From Flavobacteriaceae bacterium LSUCC0859 (GTDB lineage: Bacteria > Bacteroidota > Bacteroidia > Flavobacteriales > Flavobacteriaceae): a DNA stretch of 64,000 nt. Made by a program: the position numbers and the translations under genes. Below the pieces are notes generated by a model. That model did not search any database and was not told where the DNA came from. It was given only the letters and a program-made list of their open reading frames with translations. How positions within the stretch are numbered: position 1 is the first letter of the stretch; each line of letters opens with the position of its first letter. Below, in pieces: positions 54,166-62,750 of the stretch. The stretch covers positions 401,414 through 465,413 of the forward strand of contig JAKOGP010000002.1 in the NCBI GenBank assembly GCA_022239325.1. Reading direction: 5' to 3'.

Positions 54166-55173
54166 TTATTCTTTTACAGCGTTAAGTGCCTCTTTAATTT
54201 TATTTTCTAGTTCTTCCATCAGGTCTGGATTGTCTAGCAGTAAAGTCTTCACCGCGTCTCTTCCCTGCCCCAATTTGGTCTCTCCATAGCTAAACCACGA
54301 ACCGGATTTTTTGATAATTTCAAAGTTTACGCCTAGGTCTATGATCTCTCCTATTTTAGAAACCCCTTCTCCGTACATGATGTCAAACTCTGTGGTCTTA
54401 AATGGAGGCGCCACCTTGTTTTTAACCACCTTTACTCTGGTTTTATTTCCTTGAACCTCCCCATCGGTGTCCTTAATTTGGGTAGAACGTCTAATATCTA
54501 AACGGACGGAGGCATAAAATTTAAGGGCGTTACCACCTGTTGTAGTTTCTGGGTTGCCAAACATCACTCCAATCTTCTCTCTTAATTGGTTAATGAAAAT
54601 AACGGTACAGTTGGTTTTGCTTATAGATCCTGTGAGTTTTCTTAGGGCTTGAGACATTAGTCTGGCATGAAGCCCCATTTTAGAGTCTCCCATCTCCCCT
54701 TCAATTTCACTTTTAGGGGTGAGTGCCGCTACAGAGTCAATCACTACTATGTCAATAGCACCAGAACGGATGAGGTTGTCTGCAATTTCTAACGCCTGCT
54801 CTCCATTGTCTGGCTGTGAGATAATAAGGTTGTCTATGTCTACCCCTAATTTTTTAGCATAGAAACGGTCAAAGGCATGTTCTGCGTCTATAAAAGCCGC
54901 AATTCCACCCGCTTTTTGTGCTTCTGCCATGGCGTGTAGGGTGAGCGTAGTCTTTCCTGAAGACTCTGGTCCGTATATTTCTATCACCCTCCCTTTTGGA
55001 TATCCTCCAACACCGAGCGCCAAGTCCAAGCCAAGAGAGCCAGAAGAAATGACTTCTACATCTTGGGCCACACTGTCTCCCATTTTCATGACCGCCCCTT
55101 TTCCATAAGTCTTATCTAGTTTGTCTAGGGTAAGTTGTAGGGCTTTTAACTTGGATTGCTGTTCTGTGCTCAT
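54166..55173 (-). CDS. recA: Recombinase RecA
   Basis: This 335-residue ATPase has Walker [11 protein letters not shown], the [15 protein letters not shown] segment, the L1/L2 loops ([33 protein letters not shown]) and the C-terminal linker. It pairs homologous DNA and promotes recombination and repair. I chose the ATG giving MSTEQQSKL, as in relatives; the frame is open 39 residues further but that part includes a promoter-like TTG-N20-TACATTAG. dprA, encoded 2 kb away, works with it. Confidence 0.98.
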   Translation of the reverse strand: MSTEQQSKLKALQLTLDKLDKTYGKGAVMKMGDSVAQDVEVISSGSLGLDLALGVGGYPKGRVIEIYGPESSGKTTLTLHAMAEAQKAGGIAAFIDAEHAFDRFYAKKLGVDIDNLIISQPDNGEQALEIADNLIRSGAIDIVVIDSVAALTPKSEIEGEMGDSKMGLHARLMSQALRKLTGSISKTNCTVIFINQLREKIGVMFGNPETTTGGNALKFYASVRLDIRRSTQIKDTDGEVQGNKTRVKVVKNKVAPPFKTTEFDIMYGEGVSKIGEIIDLGVNFEIIKKSGSWFSYGETKLGQGRDAVKTLLLDNPDLMEELENKIKEALNAVKE

Positions 55174-55241
55174 AATCTTTTGTTTTAGGACTGCTAATGT
55201 ATACTTTCTTTTTAGTACTACCAATTTTTTCATAAATTTTT

Positions 55242-55256
55242 TTGGAAATTTTCCAA
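55242..55256. promoter_or_regulatory. Inverted repeat between recA and trhO
   Basis: TTGGAAA, one base, TTTCCAA is a perfect inverted repeat about 70 bases upstream of the recA ATG in the divergent gap. It could bind a regulator of either gene; no LexA-type box is recognised. Confidence 0.3.
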
Positions 55257-55304
55257 CTTTTATAGGAGCGTATGGATAATTCCCGCACAATCATATAATT
55301 TGGG

Positions 55305-55312
55305 TATCTTTG
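55305..55312 (+). promoter_or_regulatory. trhO promoter -7 element
   Basis: TATCTTTG, exact consensus, 31 bases before the trhO ATG, giving a leader of roughly 25 bases. Confidence 0.55.
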
Positions 55313-55343
55313 CTACACTGAAACCTTAAAACATTAGTATAGC

Positions 55344-56375
55344 ATGCAACTGTACAATACTTTAAGCGCGGAAGAGAGAAAAGAACTGATTGCCCAGGCA
55401 GGCCAAGATAGGCTTACCATCTCTTTTTACGCCTACCATCAAATTGGCAATCCCTCCTTGTTTAGAGACTACTTATTTATTCATTGGAACCAACTTTCTG
55501 TCTTGGGACGTATTTATGTGGCTCATGAGGGCATTAATGCACAGCTTTCCGTACCTGCAGAAAATTTTAGGGCCTTTAAGGAGCATTTAGATAGCATTGT
55601 GTTCTTGGAAAATGTCCGACTCAATATTGCCATTGAACAAGACAATTTTTCCTTTCTGAAACTCAAAGTGAAAGTGCGACATAAAATTGTGGCCGATGGC
55701 TTAAACGATAGCAGTTTTGACGTCACCAACAAAGGCGTGCACTTAGACGCAGAAAAGTTTAACGCCATTTTAGAAGACCCCAATACCGTCTTGGTAGACA
55801 TGAGAAACCATTACGAAAGTGAGATTGGGCATTTTAAAAATGCGATTACCCCAGACGTAGACACCTTTAGAGACTCTTTAGATCTTATAGAAGAAGACCT
55901 GAAGGAGCACAAAGAAGACAAGAATCTGGTAATGTATTGCACCGGGGGCATTCGCTGTGAAAAGGCCAGTGCCTACTACAAACACAAAGGTTTTAAAAAG
56001 GTGTTTCAGTTGGAGGGTGGTATTATAGAGTATACCCGCCAGGTGCAAAACAAAGGCTTAGAAAATAAATTTATTGGAAAGAACTTTGTCTTTGACCACC
56101 GCCGTGCAGAGCGTATTTCTGATGACGTTATCGCGCATTGTCACCAATGTGGTAGCGCCTGTGACACCCATGTAAACTGTGCCAATGAAGCCTGTCATTT
56201 ATTGTTTATTCAGTGCCCTACTTGTGCCAATGCTATGGACGACTGTTGTTCAGAAGAATGTAAAAGGGTGCACAACCTCCCTTATGAGGAGCAAAAGGCC
56301 CTCAGAAAAGGGAAGACGGTGAGCAATAAGATTTTCAAAAAAGGCCGCTCTGAGGTCCTGAAGTATAAAAATTAA
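55344..56375 (+). CDS. trhO: tRNA uridine(34) hydroxylase
   Basis: This 343-residue protein has an N-terminal acylphosphatase-like domain (GRIYVAHEGINAQLS), a rhodanese domain with the catalytic Cys in YCTGGIRCEKASAY (about residue 195-200) and a C-terminal cysteine-rich zinc-like region (CHQCGSACDTHVNC, CPTCANAMDDCC). TrhO (YceA) makes 5-hydroxyuridine at the wobble position of certain tRNAs. It ends before a terminator at 56497. The assignment is strong by domain order. Confidence 0.94.
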   Translation: MQLYNTLSAEERKELIAQAGQDRLTISFYAYHQIGNPSLFRDYLFIHWNQLSVLGRIYVAHEGINAQLSVPAENFRAFKEHLDSIVFLENVRLNIAIEQDNFSFLKLKVKVRHKIVADGLNDSSFDVTNKGVHLDAEKFNAILEDPNTVLVDMRNHYESEIGHFKNAITPDVDTFRDSLDLIEEDLKEHKEDKNLVMYCTGGIRCEKASAYYKHKGFKKVFQLEGGIIEYTRQVQNKGLENKFIGKNFVFDHRRAERISDDVIAHCHQCGSACDTHVNCANEACHLLFIQCPTCANAMDDCCSEECKRVHNLPYEEQKALRKGKTVSNKIFKKGRSEVLKYKN

Positions 56376-56496
56376 GCGCGAGACCGCCTTTTAGGGCCAA
56401 TGAGCCAGATCTGGGAGTCCCCCTAGCCTTAGAAAAATTAAAGCTTGGAAGACTTTGTTGGGGAAATTCACCCCACAAGAAAGCCCTTAAAACCAT

Positions 56497-56527
56497 GCCT
56501 CCACATTTAACAGTGGGGGCTTTTTTT
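56497..56527 (+). terminator. trhO terminator
   Basis: GCCTCCAC, loop, GTGGGGGC (one G-T pair) followed by seven T, about 120 bases after trhO. The ATG at 56495 falls inside it, which rules out that start for the next gene. Confidence 0.82.
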
Positions 56528-56677
56528 GGGCTTGTTTTTTATAGTATCTTTACCTCACTTCATGGGGAGATGCACAAAAAGCATCGGCCGCAGGCCAAAC
56601 CCCCTGAGAAAATTTTTAAGAATCTAAGGCCTAGACTTCGCTGCGGCGCAAAAAAGGCCATAAGAATAAGATCATAT

Positions 56678-58042
56678 ATGGGCTGTAGTAGTTGTGCCAC
56701 GGGCACTGACGGACAACCCCGCGGCTGTAAGAGCAATGGCACTTGCGGTACGGATAGTTGTAATAAATTAACGGTTTTTGACTGGCTTTCAAATGTAAGT
56801 CTCCCGGCAGGAGAGGCTCCTTTTGACTGCGTAGAGGTGCGTTTTAAAAATTCTAGGAAAGAGTTTTTTAGAAACACAGAAAATCTTTCTCTCCAAATTG
56901 GAGATTTGGTGGCCACTCAGGCCACCTCTGGGCACGATTTGGGAATGGTGACCCTCACCGGTTCTTTGGTGAAGGTGCAGATGAAAAAGAAAAAGGTGTC
57001 TTATACGGCAGACGATCTGCCTAAAATATACAGAAAAGCGACGGAGAAAGACATTGCCATTTGGCAGCGTTGCAGAGACCGAGAAGAGGAGATAAAAAAG
57101 CGATCTAGAGAGATTGCCATTGCTTTAAAATTACAGATGAAGCTTTCAGATGTGGAGTTTCAAGGAGACGGTTCTAAGGCAACTTTTTTCTACACCGCAG
57201 AAGACCGGGTAGACTTTAGGCAGCTCATAAAAGACATGGCTAAGGCTTTTGGGATTCGCATAGAAATGCGCCAGATTGGCTACAGGCAAGAGGCCCAACG
57301 TTTGGGCGGTATTGGTTCCTGTGGCCGGGAACTGTGTTGTTCTACCTGGCTTACAGATTTTAGGTCTGTGGGTACCGCAGCAGCGCGGTATCAGCAGTTG
57401 TCTTTAAATCCTCAAAAATTAGCAGGCCAATGCGGCAAGCTCAAATGCTGTTTAAATTACGAGCTGGACGTCTATGTAGACGCCCTTAAAGATTTTCCTG
57501 CGGCAGACACCAAACTCTTTACAGAAAAGGGATTGGCTTTCTGCCAGAAGGTAGATATTTTTCAAGAAAAACTTTGGTTTTCTTACCGAGACGACCCTGC
57601 CAATTGGCATCTGCTCTCTAAAGAGCAAACCAATGAGATTCTAAGGATGAACAAGGCCAAGGAGCCAGTACAAAGTTTGGAGGCCTATGCTATTTTTGAA
57701 ACCGCAGCGGCTCCAGAGGTGGTCTTTGAAAATGTAGTGGGTCAGGATAGCCTTACCCGTTTTGACGCCCCCAAAACCAAGCGTAAAAACAAGCGAAATA
57801 ACAGAAACAAAGCCGCAGGCAAAAACGCCCCAAAGGGCAGATCGGACCAGGCTACGGACAATAAATCCAAGCGACCCCCAAGGGCTAAAAAACCTCAAAA
57901 TAATCTGGGAGGGCCAAAAGAAGGAGGAACGCCAAAAGAGGGAACCCAAAATCCTCAAAAAAGATCCAATAGAAACAGAAACAATAGAAACCGAAATAAT
58001 CGCCCTAAGGATGGGAATACAGGACCAGATAATAAGGCTTAA
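56678..58042 (+). CDS. PSP1-domain protein (RicT-like)
   Basis: This 454-residue protein starts MGCSSCATGTDGQPRGCKSNG, a cysteine-rich head typical of Bacteroidota PSP1 proteins. A PSP1 domain follows (VEVRFKNSRKEFFRN to about residue 260) with GSCGRELCCSTWL and CGKLKCCLNYE, cysteines likely to bind an iron-sulfur cluster as in RicT (YaaT). The last 80 residues are a low-complexity Asn/Arg/Lys-rich tail suited to RNA binding. RicT takes part in RNA processing in Bacillus; its role here is inferred. It overlaps gldH by 32 bases. Confidence 0.85.
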   Translation: MGCSSCATGTDGQPRGCKSNGTCGTDSCNKLTVFDWLSNVSLPAGEAPFDCVEVRFKNSRKEFFRNTENLSLQIGDLVATQATSGHDLGMVTLTGSLVKVQMKKKKVSYTADDLPKIYRKATEKDIAIWQRCRDREEEIKKRSREIAIALKLQMKLSDVEFQGDGSKATFFYTAEDRVDFRQLIKDMAKAFGIRIEMRQIGYRQEAQRLGGIGSCGRELCCSTWLTDFRSVGTAAARYQQLSLNPQKLAGQCGKLKCCLNYELDVYVDALKDFPAADTKLFTEKGLAFCQKVDIFQEKLWFSYRDDPANWHLLSKEQTNEILRMNKAKEPVQSLEAYAIFETAAAPEVVFENVVGQDSLTRFDAPKTKRKNKRNNRNKAAGKNAPKGRSDQATDNKSKRPPRAKKPQNNLGGPKEGGTPKEGTQNPQKRSNRNRNNRNRNNRPKDGNTGPDNKA

Positions 58043-58574
58043 TGCTAGGCCCACCACTCTAGTGTTCACAAACCGGAGCAGTAGCCTGCTTGGAATATCT
58101 TCCTTTTTTTGGGGGCTATTGCTTTTGGGTTTGCTGTTTTCCTGTACGCCTTCTGGTACCCAGATGGACTTTCAAAAATTACCAGAGTCTGGCTGGCCAT
58201 TGCGCACCCCAGTACGCTTTGAACTGAGCGTTTCCGACACCTTGCAGCCCCAGTCTATATGGCTTAGACTTAGGCATACCAACGAATATCCCTTTAGTAA
58301 TATCTACCTGATTACCAGCCTGCAACACCCAAATGGAGAGGTAATCACAGACACCCTTTCTTATGATTTGGCAGCTCCGGACGGCCGCTGGCTGGGATCT
58401 GGAAACGGACTCATTAGCCAGGAGCTCCCCTTTAAAAAGAAAGTGCGATTTGAAACATCCAAACCCTATGTTTTATCCGTATATCATAGGGTAAGACAGT
58501 TAGGAGAAGCAGAGGGCATGGCCATATTACCTGGCGTAAAATCTGTGGGCTACAGATTGGCTCCTGCTCCATAA
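58011..58574 (+). CDS. gldH: Gliding motility lipoprotein GldH
   Basis: This 187-residue protein has a hydrophobic signal and lipobox (LLGLLFSC) and a beta-rich body: LRTPVRFELSVSDTLQP, WLRLRHTNEYPFSNIYLI, and a C-terminal GVKSVGYRL. This is the GldH pattern, a lipoprotein needed for flavobacterial gliding. The ATG at 58011 lies within the end of the ricT-like gene; a GTG at 58062 would give a shorter, more typical signal peptide. PBP1A follows 24 bases later, in the same order as in related species. Confidence 0.85.
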   Translation: MGIQDQIIRLNARPTTLVFTNRSSSLLGISSFFWGLLLLGLLFSCTPSGTQMDFQKLPESGWPLRTPVRFELSVSDTLQPQSIWLRLRHTNEYPFSNIYLITSLQHPNGEVITDTLSYDLAAPDGRWLGSGNGLISQELPFKKKVRFETSKPYVLSVYHRVRQLGEAEGMAILPGVKSVGYRLAPAP

Positions 58575-58598
58575 CACAACTTTTAATTCTGAGATATT

Positions 58599-60962
58599 TT
58601 GGCAAAAAACCCACAAAACAAGCGTTCCAAAACCAAAAAACAGCCTGCGATATTTAAGCGCTATATTCTGATTTTTTGGGTTCTTTTTAGTTCTGGAATT
58701 CTCAGTTTTGCAGCCCTGTTTTACTTAGCCTCTATTGGGGTTTTTGGAGACATGCCCACCTTTGATCGCTTGGAAAACCCACAGACCAATCAGGCCACTC
58801 AAATTATGAGTGTAGACGGCAAAGTATTGGGTACTTTTTATTTAGAAGAAAATAGAAATCCCATAAGTTTTGAAGAGCTTCCAGATAACCTAGTACAGGC
58901 TTTGCTGGCCACAGAAGACATTCGTTTTTACGAGCATTCTGGGATAGACGCCATAGGTACGCTTAGGGCGATAGCCTATTTAGGAACCCGTGGTGGTGCC
59001 AGTACCATTAGCCAGCAACTCTCCAAGCTCTTGTTTACCAAAAGGGCTTCTACCAACACCTTTTCTAGGCTCATGCAAAAGGTAAAAGAGTGGGTGATTG
59101 CAACCCGCTTGGAGCGTCAATACACCAAAAACGAGATCATGGCCATGTATTTAAACATCTATGATTTTGGGAACAACGCAGACGGTATACGCTCTGCGGC
59201 CAACATATATTTTGGTAAGGAACCCATAGAATTGGAGCCCAAGGAGTCTGCCATGTTGGTAGGTATGCTTAAGAATTCAAGCCTTTACAACCCCATTCCC
59301 TCTCGCAACCCAGAAGGGACCAGAAACAGAAGAAATGCGGTTTTGGCGCAGATGGAGAAGTACGATTTTTTGGCCGCTTCGCAGGCCGATTCCCTCCAGC
59401 AAACCCCTTTAGACCTCAATTTTACCCCACAGACCCACCGAGACGGAAAGGCCACCTATTTTAGGATGTACCTCCAGGGTTTTCTCAAAAAGTGGATTGC
59501 AGAAAACCCCAAGGAAGACGGTAGCAAATACAATTTATATCTAGACGGTTTAAAAGTGTACACCACCATAGACTCTCGCATGCAAGCCAACGCAGAGGCG
59601 GCGGTGCAGGGGCATATGAAAAACCTCCAGCGGGAGTTTTTTCATCAGAACACCCCTGAGAAAAACCCCACAGCACCATTCTTAGATTTAGAACCCGAGC
59701 AGGAGCAGGGCATTATAGACCGAGCTATCAGGGGTTCTGAGCGCCGCCGACAAATGAAGGAAAAGGGACATTCTGAAGAAAAAATTCTAGCGAGTTTTTA
59801 TATCAAAAGAAACATGACGGTCTTTGACTGGAATGCGCCCAACCAGCAGAAAGACACCCTAATGACTCCCCTAGACTCCATTCGCTATTACAAATCCTTT
59901 CTCAGGGCTGCCATGATGTCTATGGAGCCGCAAACGGGCCACGTAAAAGCATGGGTAGGCGGTATAAATTACAGACACTTCCAATACGACAACGTCATAC
60001 AAGGAGCCAGACAAGCCGGTTCCATATTTAAGCCCTTTGTGTACGCCACGGCCATAGACCAGCTCAGGTTGTCACCCTGTGAGACCTTGCCAGACTCCCA
60101 GTTTTGTATTGCCGCTGGCAAGCACGGCAATATGGAACGCTGGTGTCCTAAGAATTCTGGAGGCACCTATACAGGAGAAATGCTCACCTACAAACGCGCT
60201 TTGGCCAAGTCTGTAAACTCTGTAACGGCGCAGGTCATAGATAAGGTAGGTCCCAATCCGGTGGTCCAACTCATAAAAAACTTGGGTATACAAAGTGAGA
60301 TCCTTCCAGTACCTTCTATAGCTTTGGGGACGGCAGATATAAATGTCTATGAAATGGTGGGTGCCTATGGTACCTTTGCCAACAAAGGGGTCTATGTAAA
60401 ACCCGTTATGGTAACCAGTATTACAGATAAGGCAGGGACGGTGCTTTATCAGTACACTCCAGAGACCCGAGACGTCATGAGTAAAGACGTGGCCTATACC
60501 GTGCTTAACCTATTGGAGGGAGTGACCAAAGATGGCTCTGGAATAAGACTCAGAACCACTGGCGCAGAGGAATTTAGGCCAGAGTATAAGAAAGTAGTTA
60601 CCGGATATCCCTGGGCCTTTGAACACCCCATTGCTGGGAAAACAGGAACTACCCAAAATCAGTCGGATGGTTGGTTTATGGGGATGGTGCCCAATCTGGT
60701 TTCTGTAGTTTGGGTAGGAGGCGAAGAGCGGGCCACTCATTTTGAAGACATTACTTATGGGCAAGGCGCCACCATGGCCCTGCCAATCTGGGCCAATTTT
60801 ATGCGAGACAATTACGCCATCCCTGACCTAGGTATTTCTATGGAGCCCTTTGAGCGGCCAGAAAACTTGAGTATAGAAGTAGACTGTGTGCCGGTCCCCA
60901 CAGAAGAAGGAGACCCTGGCATAGATTTGGCAGAAGACGACATAGAGGGCTTGGATTTTTAG
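58599..60962 (+). CDS. Penicillin-binding protein 1A
   Basis: This 787-residue bifunctional enzyme has a membrane helix (about residues 22-45), a GT51 transglycosylase domain (TEDIRFYEHSGID with the catalytic Glu, then GASTISQQLSKLLF) and a transpeptidase domain with S-x-x-K in GSIFKPFVYA, S-x-N in KSVNSVTAQ and AGKTGTTQNQSDGW. It polymerises and cross-links peptidoglycan. The start is TTG (frame MAKNPQNKR...), since no ATG lies nearer the helix. An acidic tail ends the protein. It directly follows gldH. Confidence 0.95.
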   Translation: MAKNPQNKRSKTKKQPAIFKRYILIFWVLFSSGILSFAALFYLASIGVFGDMPTFDRLENPQTNQATQIMSVDGKVLGTFYLEENRNPISFEELPDNLVQALLATEDIRFYEHSGIDAIGTLRAIAYLGTRGGASTISQQLSKLLFTKRASTNTFSRLMQKVKEWVIATRLERQYTKNEIMAMYLNIYDFGNNADGIRSAANIYFGKEPIELEPKESAMLVGMLKNSSLYNPIPSRNPEGTRNRRNAVLAQMEKYDFLAASQADSLQQTPLDLNFTPQTHRDGKATYFRMYLQGFLKKWIAENPKEDGSKYNLYLDGLKVYTTIDSRMQANAEAAVQGHMKNLQREFFHQNTPEKNPTAPFLDLEPEQEQGIIDRAIRGSERRRQMKEKGHSEEKILASFYIKRNMTVFDWNAPNQQKDTLMTPLDSIRYYKSFLRAAMMSMEPQTGHVKAWVGGINYRHFQYDNVIQGARQAGSIFKPFVYATAIDQLRLSPCETLPDSQFCIAAGKHGNMERWCPKNSGGTYTGEMLTYKRALAKSVNSVTAQVIDKVGPNPVVQLIKNLGIQSEILPVPSIALGTADINVYEMVGAYGTFANKGVYVKPVMVTSITDKAGTVLYQYTPETRDVMSKDVAYTVLNLLEGVTKDGSGIRLRTTGAEEFRPEYKKVVTGYPWAFEHPIAGKTGTTQNQSDGWFMGMVPNLVSVVWVGGEERATHFEDITYGQGATMALPIWANFMRDNYAIPDLGISMEPFERPENLSIEVDCVPVPTEEGDPGIDLAEDDIEGLDF

Positions 60963-61020
60963 ACTTTTCTGTTTCACTATTCTTTACAACAATTGACTTT
61001 TTCTCCCTTGCTTGTTTTTT

Positions 61021-61060
61021 TGCAGCTTAGCTGGTTGTTTTTCAATCTGAGCTGCAGTTT
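61021..61060 (+). terminator. Hairpin after the PBP1A gene
   Basis: TGCAGCT (61021-61027) pairs with AGCTGCA (61050-61056) and is followed by GTTTTT. A 22-base loop makes it a weaker candidate. Confidence 0.4.
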
Positions 61061-61118
61061 TTAAGACCCTCTAAACATCTTTCAAATATTTTTTTGGTCT
61101 TTGCAGGCCCATGTTTTT

Positions 61119-61136
61119 TTTCTATCTTAATAGAAA
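61119..61136. promoter_or_regulatory. Dyad upstream of scoA
   Basis: TTTCTAT, CTTA, ATAGAAA is an inverted repeat ten bases before the scoA ATG. Its half-site shares TTTCTA with the susC palindrome. A nearby TATCTTAA resembles a weak -7 element, so it may mark regulated initiation. Confidence 0.3.
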
Positions 61137-61145
61137 GATTTTAGC

Positions 61146-61847
61146 ATGATTAACAAAGTAGTTTCCGGCGCCGCTGCAGCCATTGAAGGGGTGCAAGATG
61201 GCCAGACTTTAATGCTGGGAGGCTTTGGCCTCTGTGGTATTCCAGAAAACGCTATCTCTGCCCTGGTGGCTTCTGGGGTAAAGGACCTCAGCTGCATTTC
61301 TAACAATGCCGGGGTCTCCGATTTTGGTATTGGCCTCATGCTTGTAAAGCATCAGGTAAAAACTATGATTGCCTCCTATGTAGGGGAGAACGACGTTTTT
61401 GAACAGCAAATGCTCTCTGGAGATTTAGAGGTCATTCTCACCCCTCAGGGCACTTTGGCAGAAAAGTGCCGGGCGGCCCAGGCGGGCATCCCCGCCTTTT
61501 ATACGCCAGCAGGTTACGGTACAGAAGTAGCCCAGGGCAAGGAAACCAAAGAATTTAATGGTAAAATGCACCTGCTAGAACTGGCGTATAAAGCAGACTT
61601 TGCCTTTGTAAAAGCCTGGAAAGGAGACACAGCGGGGAATTTAATTTTCAAAGGGACGGCTCGCAATTTTAACGCCTGCATGGCTGGGGCCGCCACCATT
61701 ACAGTAGCAGAGGTAGAAGAATTGGTCCCAGCTGGCCAACTAGACCCCAATGAAATTCACATCCCAGGTATTATGGTACAGCGTATTTTCCAGGGGGCGA
61801 ATTATGAAAAGAGAATAGAACAACGTACCACCAGACCAAACCCTTAA
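61146..61847 (+). CDS. scoA: 3-oxoacid CoA-transferase subunit A
   Basis: This 233-residue protein has the CoA-transferase family I alpha-subunit pattern: MLGGFGLCGIPENAISAL, LSCISNNAGVSDFGIGLML, and LTPQGTLAEKCRAAQAGIPAFYTPAGYGT. With the B subunit it moves CoA between succinate (or acetate) and 3-oxoacids such as acetoacetate, linking ketone-body and fatty-acid use to the TCA cycle. The B-subunit gene begins 11 bases downstream. The exact CoA donor cannot be told from sequence. Confidence 0.93.
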   Translation: MINKVVSGAAAAIEGVQDGQTLMLGGFGLCGIPENAISALVASGVKDLSCISNNAGVSDFGIGLMLVKHQVKTMIASYVGENDVFEQQMLSGDLEVILTPQGTLAEKCRAAQAGIPAFYTPAGYGTEVAQGKETKEFNGKMHLLELAYKADFAFVKAWKGDTAGNLIFKGTARNFNACMAGAATITVAEVEELVPAGQLDPNEIHIPGIMVQRIFQGANYEKRIEQRTTRPNP

Positions 61848-61858
61848 AAGACTGTAGT

Positions 61859-62512
61859 ATGCTAGATAAAAACGGGATTGCCAAACGCATTGCACAAGAA
61901 GTCCAAGACGGCTATTACGTAAATTTAGGGATAGGGATTCCCACTTTGGTGGCCAACTTTGTTAGAGAAGATATTGGGGTAGAATTTCAGTCTGAAAACG
62001 GTATTTTGGGTATGGGACCCTTCCCACTAGAGGGCGATGAAGACGCAGATCTAATCAATGCGGGTAAACAGACCATTACAACCCTTCCAGGGGCTGCATT
62101 TTTTGACTCTGCCATGAGTTTTGGCATGATCCGTGCTCAAAAGGTAAACCTCACCATTTTAGGGGCCATGGAAGTAGCCCAAAACGGGGACATTGCCAAC
62201 TGGAAAATCCCGGGTGTTATGGTGAAAGGTATGGGCGGCGCTATGGATCTTGTGGCTTCTGCAGATAATATTATTGTAGCCATGATGCACACCAACAAAA
62301 AGGGAGATTCCAAGCTCCTAAAACGCTGTACTTTACCACTTACAGGCGTAGGCTGCGTAAAAAAAATAGTCACCAACTTGGCGGTGCTCGAGGTAACCCC
62401 AGAGGGTTTTAAACTCTTGGAACGCGCCCCAGGGGTCTCTGTCCAAAACATTCAGGCCGCCACCGAAGGCCAGCTCATTATTCCCCCAGTGGTTCCAGAG
62501 ATTTCAATATAA
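61859..62512 (+). CDS. scoB: 3-oxoacid CoA-transferase subunit B
   Basis: This 217-residue beta subunit has the catalytic Glu in SENGILGMGPF, the nucleotide-like motif VNLGIGIPTLVANF and TDKAVFD-type ending GVGCVKKIVTNLAVLEV. It is the partner of subunit A encoded 11 bases before it. The gene ends at a strong terminator. The family is certain; substrate specificity is not. Confidence 0.93.
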   Translation: MLDKNGIAKRIAQEVQDGYYVNLGIGIPTLVANFVREDIGVEFQSENGILGMGPFPLEGDEDADLINAGKQTITTLPGAAFFDSAMSFGMIRAQKVNLTILGAMEVAQNGDIANWKIPGVMVKGMGGAMDLVASADNIIVAMMHTNKKGDSKLLKRCTLPLTGVGCVKKIVTNLAVLEVTPEGFKLLERAPGVSVQNIQAATEGQLIIPPVVPEISI

Positions 62513-62517
62513 AAAAA

Positions 62518-62546
62518 CCTTCAGCTCAGGCTGAGGGTTTTTTGTT
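62518..62546 (+). terminator. scoAB terminator
   Basis: CCTTCAGC, loop TCAG, GCTGAGGG (one G-T pair) followed by six T, starting 6 bases after scoB. The remaining gap up to 62750 is AT-rich with no recognised site. Confidence 0.88.
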
Positions 62547-62750
62547 TATGAGATCTAATTTTTAATTACTCCATATATTTAATAGGGCTGCAATCATAGC
62601 TATTTAAAAATAATGAGTTTAATTATATGGATAATACTTAAAACTTGTTAAAAAGATCAGAGAAATCATTTAGTCACTTTTAAATTAAACTCCTTTAATA
62701 ATGATTTTATAAATTTTGGTATATTGACTTTTTAAATCAAATCTAAAAAT

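Noticed and set aside
55174..55290. 39-residue N-terminal extension of RecA
   Set aside because: Homologues start at the chosen ATG, and the extension covers a promoter-like TTG-N20-TACATTAG.
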